Shown here piece after piece: positions 43,680-52,779 of a stretch of DNA of 64,000 nt. The position numbers and the translations under genes are program-made. Each line of letters opens with the position of its first letter. Positions within the stretch are counted from its first letter, which is position 1. The notes beneath the pieces are model-generated. The model saw only the letters and a program-made list of their open reading frames with translations, made no database searches and was not told where the DNA came from. This DNA comes from Isoetes taiwanensis (Eukaryota; Streptophyta; Lycopodiopsida; Isoetales; Isoetaceae). The stretch covers positions 638,280 to 702,279 of the forward strand of contig JAJEKV010000046.1 of assembly GCA_021234155.1 (NCBI GenBank), read 5' to 3'.

Positions 43680-44460
43680 ATTACCGCTAATCTACCATCC
43701 ATCGCCAGGGGAGGTAATAACGCGAATGACCTATCGCTATGGGACGGGTCCCTCGCCACTCGGGTATCCACCAGGTTCCGCCAAGAAAGTCATCAACCTC
43801 CACCGTGGTGAGCTCCTGAAGTCTCCGATCAAGGTCGGGCCCTCCCCGAGGTCGAATTAGCCTCTTCTCCGGGAGGTGTGTTTGAAGAGCTTTGCCGCTA
43901 GGATGTTTGAGGTCACAGAAATGATCCCCCATCTGCTCCTCGTGAGGTCAAGGAACTCTTCCCTCCGTCGGTAGTTGATTTGTCACCGGTCCCCCTCCAT
44001 AATCTGCTCGATGTCGGGCCGTAGGCTTGATGCTCCTGAGGTCGACTCTCCCGCAAAGTGTCGGCTTCTCTTACTTGGAGTGGGAAGTCAGATGCTCCTC
44101 TGACGATGAAGTCGCCCAGTCCGCTTCTTCGAGTTGGTGCAAAGAATCCTTCAGTGTCCCTCCTTTCCCTGGGAGGTTTTGATGTCGCGGGAGCGTAAAC
44201 TCTGCTTCGGCAATAATGGGAGCTAGGCTTGTGATGCCCTGGCCCAAGGGGTGGCGTGACTGAGAGTTTGCGGCTTCTTTCGAAGTCTTGCCCCCTCGTC
44301 GCTTGTCGCGCTCCTCCGGCTGGTCGAGCTGACATAGTCTTCCTCTTCTTCCCATTCCCAATTTCATCCGAGTCTTCTTCCTTTCCCTTCACCGCTCCTG
44401 CTCATCTTGTGTGAGGAGCCGTTGTTCTCTATGGCTAATGGGTCCACGTCCATGGGGGGG
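43680..44460 (-). pseudogene. Unknown ORF inside the LTR element, upstream of gag
   Basis: A minus-strand frame (44,392-43,913 and, after a shift, 43,932-43,687) follows an ATG near 44,457. It is Arg/Ser/Gly-rich early (GNGKKRKTMSARPAGGARQ) and more globular later (LTTVEVDDFLGGTWWIPEW). The Trp-rich later part looks like real protein, but I do not recognise it. Confidence 0.35.
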
Positions 44461-45159
44461 AATGGAGGTTCCCCACCGGTGTTCGACACGGTGGAGTGAG
44501 AAAGATTGCCAAGGCAAAGTTGAAAAGAAAGTACTGGTCCTATTGGAGCGCTAGGACCATTGGCTTTGTGTCTTGTGCGCTTTGTTTGTTAGGGTATTTG
44601 GCGATGTTCGGACGTCAGCTAATGCCGCAGGTGGACCGCCTGGAACAAAGTAGCCTACACAAGGGGAGTCAGACTAGCGGTTCTACCCTAGCTTGGAACT
44701 CGCATAAGACTCCCACCGAAGCCGGGTTGCGTGCAAGGTTGCCTGACATCTACCTCCTTCCCCGAAGATATGGAAGATTTGGTCGACGCCGGCCTCTAAA
44801 GATGAGCGTCGGCGCTGCACCATCCGCCAAAAGTCGAGGTTGCCATTGGTTAATTCGCGTAAGAGGGTAACAAACGGTTGCAAGAGCCCGTGGAGTTGAG
44901 AAATCGGGCTAGAAGGGCGGGAGCGATTTGTAGGGTGCTATCTCGAGAAATGAGGGTCTATTTATAGAAAAGGGAAAACCCTAATTTTTGGGTGACTTGG
45001 GAAATTCCCGGGTTGGGTAATTCTAGTCTATCTAAGGTAAAAATGGCAATTTGAAGACTAAATGAGATGTTTGAACAAAGCAAATTACCTCAAGGATACT
45101 ATCCAACAAAGTTGAAGATGATTTGGACACGCTCTGTAAAGAAATGGTAAGAGGTCTCA

Positions 45160-45430
45160 CTTAGCCCGCCCAAAACTAACTTTAGTTCTTTGACCAGGCG
45201 CCGAAATGAGACATCACTCTCATTTCGATCAAAAAGGTGTCTAATTTGGGTAAACTAATGGTGTAAGGATGATGGGCTCATCAAATCGATGCAATGACCC
45301 CCCTTATTTAGTCGATTTGAGTGCTTTGGTCAAGTTTAAGCGAGGTCTCACGCCTTTTGCCTACCGCTTCAAAACTAAAAATTTAGTTTTTTAATGACCA
45401 GCCGAAATGCAGACATCACGTGTTTCGCCC
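45160..45430. repeat. Repeat motif pair 1 inside LTR element
   Basis: Two copies, with 'aaaacta' at 45,172 and 45,371, of a roughly 50-60-bp motif. Its core is the palindrome-like AACTAAAATTTAGTT, followed by 'gaccagcgccgaaatgagac'-type sequence. Confidence 0.7.
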
Positions 45431-45969
45431 GCAATTGTCCTATTTCGCGCAATAAAAGCTAAAACTTATTAACTTGCTCTAATTAATCAAGTTTATGCAA
45501 TTAAGTACACAAAATTGCTCTATAATACAAAATTTTCAATTATTTACAAAAACGCTTCTATGGCGTTCTCCTTTATCCTGGTCGCGAAGACTCATGTCTT
45601 GTCGCGGGTTACCCTTCTTACGGGATGCCGGTCGGTGTGAATCTTCAAAATGTTGCACTATCTTTTCGCCGCTTCTTGCATTGCTAGCGTCACCGTCCCC
45701 GGACCCTGGTCAATCCCCAGAGGCTGCATTACTTCGCATTAACCGAAAGCAAAAGGGGCACCTGGGATTAGAAGTCCAGAGCTGCTACTGGAAGTGCCTA
45801 ATCTCCCTCAGCCTCTCCTCTCCACCTCCTTCCTGTCTACCTTCTTCTTGGGTGGTGGCTTGGGGACCTTTTGGCCGGTGGTGGCGGCTTCAAGGTCCGG
45901 CTGCTTTGTCGGCCGCCCTCCTCGATGATCCCCGACTGTTTTCTTCATAGTACTTTGGCCGAGGCTTCC

Positions 45970-46620
45970 AATTTCTTCATATAAGCCTTGTGCTCCTCAT
46001 CTTTCTTCGTGATATCTTTACCACCCCGCTTCTGCGACGAAGCTTCACGCGCAGGTCGGGTCGCTTCTTTCTATCCCATCTCTTGCGCCGTACTCGGGGG
46101 TTTCTCGTAGTCTTCTTTGGGGTTGCTTTCGAATATTTGGTACGGTCGAGCGCTTCTGTTAAATCGTCCGGGTGTAGAAGAGCTTCCTGTGACGGTAGGG
46201 TTGAAGTCCTCATCGGAGAAGATTCGTCGGAGGGTTGGAGGTTGATAAACTGCCGCTCCTTGATACTTGATCTTGAGGTTAGGCCTCTTCCTTGTGGTGA
46301 TCCCTTCAACTTCCTTGTGCTATCCTGAACTTCCCCTTCCTTCTTTTTTTCTCTTTCTTTGCCTTGTTCCTCTTCTTCCCTTTTCACTCTTTTTGTCTTC
46401 CTTCCTCCTCTCACGTTCATATTTCTAATAAACCTCGCGAATCTGCTTCCTCTGTGGTTGAGTCTCGGCTTCCTTCACTCTTGCTGCTCCTCAAGCTTCT
46501 TTTCAGACCGGGCTTGACTTGTTCCTCAATGGTCGGCTCCGGCGTCGGCAGATCCTCACATTCCTCTCCCTGGTTCTTGGTTCTTCTTTCCCTCGAGCTC
46601 TCCCTCGCCCTCTTCCTCAA
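45970..46620 (-). pseudogene. Unknown Arg/Lys/Glu-rich ORF inside the LTR element
   Basis: Two overlapping frames (46,620-46,417 and 46,420-45,977) give about 215 residues dominated by Arg, Lys, Glu and Ser, such as REEEEQGKEREKKKEGEV and KRWDRKKRPDLRVKLRRRS. Low complexity prevents family assignment. It could be a basic leader of a gag-like protein, or not coding at all. Confidence 0.3.
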
Positions 46621-47039
46621 TCACTTCCGCCCCTCGCTCAATGTACTTCCTCTTCTTTGATCTTGCTCATTCAGTTCTCCCTCGCTCGAAGAAGATTGAC
46701 CGTTAGTGTTGAGGAGACGCCCCGAGCATGCGCCGAATCGTGGTCAAGATCAATCCATATTGCTGTTGTTTGCTGGGCTTTCCTCGCCAAATCCCGCTTT
46801 GGTCTGCCATGTTTGGACCTGATCGTCAATCTGATGTCGGGCCAAAGATCGCCTTTAGTGTGTGAGAGCAGCTTACTAGGGCTAGAGCTGAAATGAAATG
46901 GGGTCTACATTTATGGGGGGTCTACATTTATTTATAGCTTGGGGAAATTTTAGGTCAAAGTTCAAGTTGCTCAATTTATCATGCCAAGGCACCTATTTAA
47001 TTAAAATCTACACTTATTTTAGACTTTCTCTTTATAATG

Positions 47040-47295
47040 GTTCAGCCCATACCGCTCAAAACTAAAATTTAGTTCTCATAATCAGTATGTCAGAGATCTC
47101 GTATATTTCTAGGTTATTTAGGTAATTAAAACATGCTATTCTAATTAATTCCCCGCCTTTTAGAACTAGCCTTACCACATTACTTTTCTCAAATTCATCA
47201 TATTTTTTAGGATCTTCTCGATGTTCACGGGCCTCGCCCAAAACTAAAATTTAGTTCTCATGACCAGCGCTGAAATGTGAGACCACCTCACTTGG
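47040..47295. repeat. Repeat motif pair 2 inside LTR element
   Basis: Two more copies of the same motif, with 'aaaacta' at 47,058 and 47,240. They are about 1.87-1.89 kb from the corresponding members of pair 1. Confidence 0.7.
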
Positions 47296-47471
47296 GGAAA
47301 TTTTGGGCTTATTCTTTTAATCTTATCAAATTCCACCTGCTTAATTGTTACTAGCTTAGCATAACTACAAAAATGAGAAAAAAAAATTTCCCACTTTTCG
47401 AGGCTTGAGGATCCTATCAAGTTAGTACTATCGAGGAGCATGGCTGCTGCTTTGCTCTTGGTCTCCAAGAA

Positions 47472-47486
47472 CATTGCTCGATACCA
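47472..47486 (-). promoter_or_regulatory. Primer binding site, initiator Met tRNA
   Basis: On the minus strand the sequence directly after the right LTR is TGGTATCGAGCAATG. It matches the plant initiator-tRNA-Met complement TGGTATCAGAGC... except that CAG reads CG, the same change seen elsewhere in the window. Confidence 0.8.
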
Positions 47487-49038
47487 CCGCGGACGCCCCC
47501 TACTCGCGATACCTGCGGTCCCTCACCGTATACAAACAGAGTTCTCCCCATACCAGCTCCACACATCGATACGTGGCCTCCACACATCACACGCATCTCA
47601 ACGAGTCCCAAGGAAGAGTGAAGGTGTCATTCTACCCCGCCCCTCGGGGCCAACCTAGTCGCTAAGCGAAAACATACATGTCGGTATATAACATAAGCAC
47701 ATAACCACCTCCAAGGGTGGTCCATCACATCCGCATAAACAAGGTGAGCACAATACATATGGGAAGCTCTACCCAAGGCTCGCACTCAGGGGATGACTGA
47801 CGGCTTGGGTCTCCGTAGTTCATTGCGGTGTATGCACATGGCAATGGCTTTGGTCGGCATATGAACATGGCATAGGGTTGTCCACTCCATCCGCCTCCTC
47901 CCGGCACACTTTGCGAGTAGGTCGAAAAGTGTTGGGACTGATCGTAGCCCGCCGGATGCATAGCCAAAAGGGCTATTCCCGGTTTCATCTCCCCAGCCCG
48001 ATGGGGCGTGTAGGGGATCACTCCTCCGTGAGGTCTACATGTCGACTCAAGGTGACTAGAGGGCCCACGCCTATTCTACTCTTGAACCCATTGGAAGGTG
48101 AACCCCACCCCACCTGCAGTCGAGCCCATGCCTTGCCCCGCACTCGGGCAAGGCATTAGACCTAGTCACAATGATCCCCGTAGCACTAACACACCATAGG
48201 GATCGCTCAAGAGTCAACACGAACCTCCTTTCTAAGCTGCCTCGCCCCTTCACCCACAAACTGTGTGGTTCTTGTGCACGTGCCTATCTACAAGCAGTGC
48301 TAGAGAGGCTACTCTAGAGCATCAACTACAAGCCTTAGGGCCTCTACCCCCTTCCCAATACAAGGAGTTCACAAAGATACATCATCCATATACATCACGT
48401 AAGAACTAAAGAACTAGATCTAGTCTAGATCATAGAGTTAGGTTCTCAGAAGTTAGTGTCCTAGATCTAAGATCTAGATAGTTACTATGGGCAATTTAAT
48501 AGTCTAAACTTACCGGTTCTATGACTAGAAGACGGTTTAAGCTATTAAATTGACCAAATACCCGATCCTTGAGTGGCTCCTCCCCGACTGAAGTTCAACC
48601 ATCCCGCTGAGCCGATCCGGTGAAAACCGATGGCGCAATTTAACCATGCCCGGTGCGGTTTTGGCTTTGGGGGCAGCCAAAACAGGCTCTAAAACCCTAA
48701 GGACGAAAAACTAGCAAGTTAGGGTTTTCCTACCCTAAATAGACATGGGTTTAGGGTTAGGGTTTCCAATTATCCCTTTGGCATGTGGGATAATTGAAAG
48801 GGCCCACTTGCCATTAATGGCAAGGTGGGCAAAATGTGCCTACATGGAAAAGTGTGCCCACATTAATGTGCATATGTGCACATTAATAACATGTGAACAT
48901 TCCTAGCAAGTTGCCCCTAGGGCTACTTACTCCTAATATCCGGCTACCGCACACGCTTGGCGTCTGGAAAGCGTGGTACGCTGATTTGGCGAAAGATAAA
49001 GATACGCTCGGGACCGATAATCGCGGCCGAACGTCACA
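47487..49038 (-). repeat. Right LTR (transcriptional 5' LTR)
   Basis: About 1,552 bp, homologous over its length to 35,942-37,519. It ends in GAACGTCACA. It keeps both U3 palindromes (48,807-48,824 and 48,862-48,887). Its start reads CCGCGGACGC where the left LTR has TGTGACGTCC. Differences between the LTRs include several CAG/CTG-type changes, for example 'ctcaggg' versus 'ctcgggg'. Confidence 0.9.
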
Positions 49039-50025
49039 TCTATGCATCAATGTTTTGTGAGGGAGATGACTAAAGATTATTTACATTTCCTTTTAGCTTG
49101 TCTCAATTGCCTTTTCTGCAGAACTTAAGCATGCGGTGATCTACTGCTGAAAGCTTACGAAGGCTTAAAGAGTAAGAAGTAAGAATTCGTTGTTGTAGGG
49201 GTTTAATTGATGAAGGTTATCATTAATTCCGATTCTATGCTACAAGATTATCTCTTTAGACCAGTAGCAAATCGTTGCAAATGCATGTTTTCACTTTAGG
49301 CAGAGTAGGGCAATTAGATCAAGTTGAGGATTTTTTTAATAAATACCAATAGAGCCTGATTTGTTGAGTTCGGCTGAATTCTTGGGACGCTCTGAGTGCT
49401 ACGAGAAACTACCTTCATTTACTTGAACTAGTTTTGTTTTATATGCTTACATTTCTTCAGCTTTTGCTATTTGTCCCTTCATCACTTATGTTTGCCATGG
49501 AAAACCACAACTTTTGTCCTTATGTATATCGCCGACATCGCCATTTTGGGATTTGGGTTATTGAGGGCGGGGGCCTTCTTAGTTTCCTCTCTGTTTTTTT
49601 TGCCGCCATAGTAATTGCCCCCAGACATTTTGGCGCCTCATTTGAAGGCAAAAGGGTTTCTTAGTTACCAAAGAACAAATGTATTAAGTGAAACAATTTT
49701 TCGAACAGGGTGTACGAAAAAATAAAGATTAGAGTCAGACGCAAAAAAGATGTTGGAGCATATTGTTTGAGAAACAGTAGCATTCAAACAAGATCAAGAG
49801 GGCTCCCCATGACCGCATATACCTTTGGAATGTGACTCGATATCATCGGCTCTACCATTTGACATGGCGGGACGTAAATTGTTTGTCATCCTAAGAAAAA
49901 ATTAAAAGGTCAGCAGATTTTTTGCATATAATAATTGGCAACTATGTGGTAAGTTTGTTTCATTGATGATTCTATCTATTGTTGCGACATGCCGCTCTAG
50001 TTAACTGGTTCAGTTAATGAGTTTA
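49039..50025. other. No recognisable gene
   Basis: Starts with the right-hand TCTAT duplication (49,039-49,043). The rest is AT-rich with short frames only. A 76-codon plus-strand frame (49,434-49,664) has a hydrophobic start but no known similarity. The DNA is probably continuous with 35,689-35,941 before the LTR element inserted. Confidence 0.5.
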
Positions 50026-51001
50026 TTATTGCTCTATGAAGAAAAGTTTTTCATGCAATGGCATTTCTTCGTGGTCTAAAAGAAGTGCTGCAAGGAATGA
50101 AATGCACCATCTTGGAAAAAGGTCAACGACAACAAGGATGGCGTCATGGCCCTGGGAGGATGGAAGCTCAACAATAAAATCTACCGAAATGCTCTTCCAA
50201 GGACCAGCTGAAACTGGTAAAGGCTGAAGCAGACCATGTGGACGGTGCTTGAGAGCTTTTGCACGACAGCAAATATCACATGGGCGTATAAAAGTCTCAA
50301 CAGTGCGGCGGAGACCTGACCACCAATAATCTCGAGCAATAAGTTCCAGAGTCTTGGCAATGTTAAAATGGCTGGTGAAAGCACTGTGCTGATCTTCTCT
50401 AGATCTGCATGGAAACACCCTGAAGTGTGATGCGATAGCCAAGAGACTCGGCATTATCCTGCTCGAACTAACGCTTCTCTCATTTGGCATAAAGTCCATG
50501 TTTCCGTAGCTTCTGAAGGACATTCCAGACATGTTCTTCATGCTCCTCCAAAGTCTTCAAATAAACCAGAATATCATCTAGATAGATGATAACAAAGAGA
50601 TCCAAAAACTCCCGAAAAACATCATTAGCCATGTGCTGAAAGACCGTCGGAGCATTGGTAAGGCCAAAAGACATGACGGTATTCTCAAAATGACCATACT
50701 GAGTTCAAAAGGCTGTCTTCCACTCATCACCTTCCATGATCTGGATAAGATTATAGGCATCTCGAAGATCGATTTTTGTGAAGTATCGTGCACCTCGTAG
50801 CCGCTCAAGTAACTCTAGAATCAGAGGGAGAGGATACCGATTATGCACAGTGATCTTGTTGATGCCGCGATAATCCACAACCAACCGCAAAAAAACATCC
50901 TTCTTGAAAACAAAGAAGATGGAAGCTCCTGCGGGTGATTGAGAATGTCGGATAAACCCAGTTGCAAGATTCTCCTCGATATAGTGCAGTTGGACGGTCA
51001 A
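50026..51001 (-). pseudogene. Ty3/Gypsy RT-integrase fragment of a second lineage
   Basis: Minus strand: RT at 51,001-50,705 ([36 protein letters not shown]) and 50,674-50,480 ([34 protein letters not shown]). After the LGYRITLQGVSM-like end of the RT it jumps directly to integrase: 'AFTSHFNIAKTLELIARDYWW' minus its last residue, the CDICCRAKALKHRPHGLLQP knuckle, and SISVDFIVELPSSQGHDAIL (50,400-50,080). RNase H and the early integrase are deleted. YLDD and the [16 protein letters not shown] wording differ from the FFDD element at 41 kb and resemble chromoviruses described from fungi, animals and seedless plants. No LTRs were found, and the copy is dead. Confidence 0.8.
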
Positions 51002-51465
51002 CTAGCAGTTTCACATCCAGTTCAGGATTCTATTTGCTCAAAGATCATTCGATCGAAGCCTTTTTCACATTTGGAATAGCTTCAAAACTTTCGACTGAGG
51101 TTATTTTAATTCAAGGTTAATATTTACAGGTAAAATTATTTTAACCTAGGTAAGTTGCTCTATTTAATAAGTCTCGATATACAAGACTTGGAATTTTTTA
51201 ACCATTGCAACTTAAGCCTTAGGTTAATAATTTCAACATAATTTTTGGCACTTCTCTATATGAATCATATTCGATACCAGGTTATTTCAACTGCCAAACC
51301 TTTGTATCTTGAATCTAAAATTACGAAATAAATCAGCTTCTTACATTCCCCCTTTAGCTCATATAATTTAACAACTCCTTTGCAGCTTATTTTGCCAACT
51401 AAAAACCTGAACCTGCTACAACTCAGAGCCTTAGAAAAATGTTTACCAACTGGTCTTCCTCGTGT
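51002..51465. other. No recognisable gene
   Basis: AT-rich sequence between two retrotransposon fragments, with stops in all frames. Nothing was identified. Confidence 0.5.
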
Positions 51466-51810
51466 AGAATTTGATTCTTAGTCATGGCCGATTCCTTTCA
51501 TATTGAGAGGACCACAAATGTCTGTGTGAACTAGTTCAATGTTGCTTTTGCCATTTTCTTTGCCTTGTGGAAGGGGAGTCTACATTGATTTCCTAACGTA
51601 CACCCTCTGCAGGTATGATTCTCCATTTTCCCGTTTTTCATACTTAATCCAGTACAATTTAATCATGGTTTCAATATTATTATTAGCACGTCCCATTCTT
51701 TCATGCCAAATTGAGATATTTGCAATAGTGGTCAAGTTTGCACTTCCAATATAATGTATATTTATTCCAATAAAATTCCCAACACATTTGCCAAGAAACT
51801 TCAATTCATC
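51466..51810 (-). pseudogene. Ty1/Copia integrase fragment
   Basis: The minus strand reads ISIWHERMGRANNNIETMIK, which is the GAG-pre-integrase zinc region with its His motif. It then gives TPLPQGKENGKSNIELVHTD and ICGPLNMKGIGHD, the start of the Copia integrase core with its catalytic Asp (HTDICGPL). A stop interrupts it near 51,580. The element is truncated on both sides and no LTR was seen. Confidence 0.75.
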
Positions 51811-51946
51811 TTCTTATATTATAATATTATACCGTATTGGATTTGGATCAAGCCCTAGTTTGAATGACTGAGATCATCTGATTGAATCTGAAGGCCGAGA
51901 TTCATCGCACGACTTCCCACCACCATGATTGGTCATGATTTGACCT

Positions 51947-52287
51947 CTTAAGGGAAAAGGGAAAAGGGGGGGAAGGGGAAAAAAGAAAACGGGGAGAAAA
52001 AAAGGAAAAAACAAAAAGTTTAGATTAAAAAAGAAGGGGAAAAGCGAAGAGAAAATGGATATGAAAAGGGGAAGAAGGAAAGGGTGGAAAAATATGAAAA
52101 AGCCAGGTCACGGAAGGAATCCTCAGGCGATGAGAAGAAGGGGACGGACAGATGGCGGTTTTCCAAAAGCGAAAACGGAGGGGAAAAGCGGAACGCGGAA
52201 ATAAAGACGAAAAGAAAGGGAAAGGGCACGAGGAAAAGGAAAGAGAGAAATGGTGAAGAAAAAAGAAACAAAAAGAGCATAAGGGGG
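51947..52287 (+). repeat. Purine-rich low-complexity tract
   Basis: About 340 bp of almost uninterrupted A/G on the plus strand, with short pyrimidine breaks near 52,020, 52,105-52,160 and 52,225. It lies about 500 bp upstream of the RKD-like start codon. Reading frames through it are compositional artefacts. Confidence 0.85.
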
Positions 52288-52779
52288 TTGTTTTGTTTGT
52301 TTTTATTTATGGGTGTATGTGTTTGAAAAACGTTCACACCCCATGTATAGACCAGGCATAAAAAAAACTAGGAGTTCCAGTTACAATCCTTATTTTCCGG
52401 TTCCAATTTTTATTTGCCGGCACAAAATTTATGGGGTTTCCTTCAAAATCCAGCAAATAATCTCGAGCTTATATTCAAAATCCGGTGGAGCATGACATTT
52501 ACCGGCAAATCATCTTGTTAGAGCTACTGAGGATTTCAAAGCCTAGTATAGACTTCTCATGGCAAATACAAAATAGTTTGATGATGATGACCATACGTCT
52601 TTCTTTAGGCGGCCACGTGGCATCGCCATCTGTACCGTATTCTTTTTTAGATAAGATGATATTTTTCACTTTGTTAATTTGCATTATCGAGATGCGGGCA
52701 ATTTCCCTCCTTTCGGAGATACAAACTGTCGTGCCCTTTTCAATGCTATGGCGATGGCAGAATTTACAAGCGGGGTAAG
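52288..52779 (+). promoter_or_regulatory. Upstream region of the RKD-like gene
   Basis: Nearly 500 bp with no transposon similarity, presumably promoter and 5' leader. Upstream ATGs occur at about 52,746-52,756 ('atgctatggcgatggc') in other frames. I see no clear TATA box. The regulatory role is inferred from position. Confidence 0.35.

Larger units (their letters stand above)
43191..47471 (-). other. Extra 4.3-kb region between 5' LTR and gag
   Basis: A Gypsy leader is normally much shorter than this. The minus strand holds two charged, frame-broken reading stretches. One starts near 44,457 (MDVDPLAIENNGSSHKMSRS) and runs through ERSRKLSVTPPLGPG to about 43,350, where WRELYWGDLQPMFLGTW and KKFLEDNPSSYPAAR are readable. 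The other, at about 46,900-45,970, is Arg/Lys/Glu-rich. Each is preceded on the transcribed strand by a pair of copies of one motif (45,172 and 45,371; 47,058 and 47,240). I recognise none of these proteins. It may be an added ORF of this lineage or a captured or nested sequence. Confidence 0.5.
35942..49038 (-). mobile_element. Ty3/Gypsy chromovirus-like LTR retrotransposon, 13.1 kb
   Basis: The element is bounded by LTRs beginning TG and ending CA and by a perfect 5-bp target duplication TCTAT (35,937-35,941 and 49,039-49,043). The primer site lies next to the right LTR and the polypurine tract next to the left, so it is transcribed right to left. Order in that direction: LTR, primer site, an extra 4.3-kb region, gag with a CCHC knuckle, protease (DSG), RT (FFDD), RNase H region, integrase, chromodomain-like segment, tract, LTR. 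This is the Gypsy order with a chromovirus C-terminus. The long LTRs suggest a Tekay/Del-like lineage, but I cannot confirm that. Coding regions are full of small indels of the CAG/CTG type, so degradation is uncertain. Confidence 0.9.

Noticed and set aside
52020-52337. Minus-strand 105-codon Phe/Ser/Leu-rich frame
   Set aside because: It is the complement of the purine tract, so the openness is due to composition.
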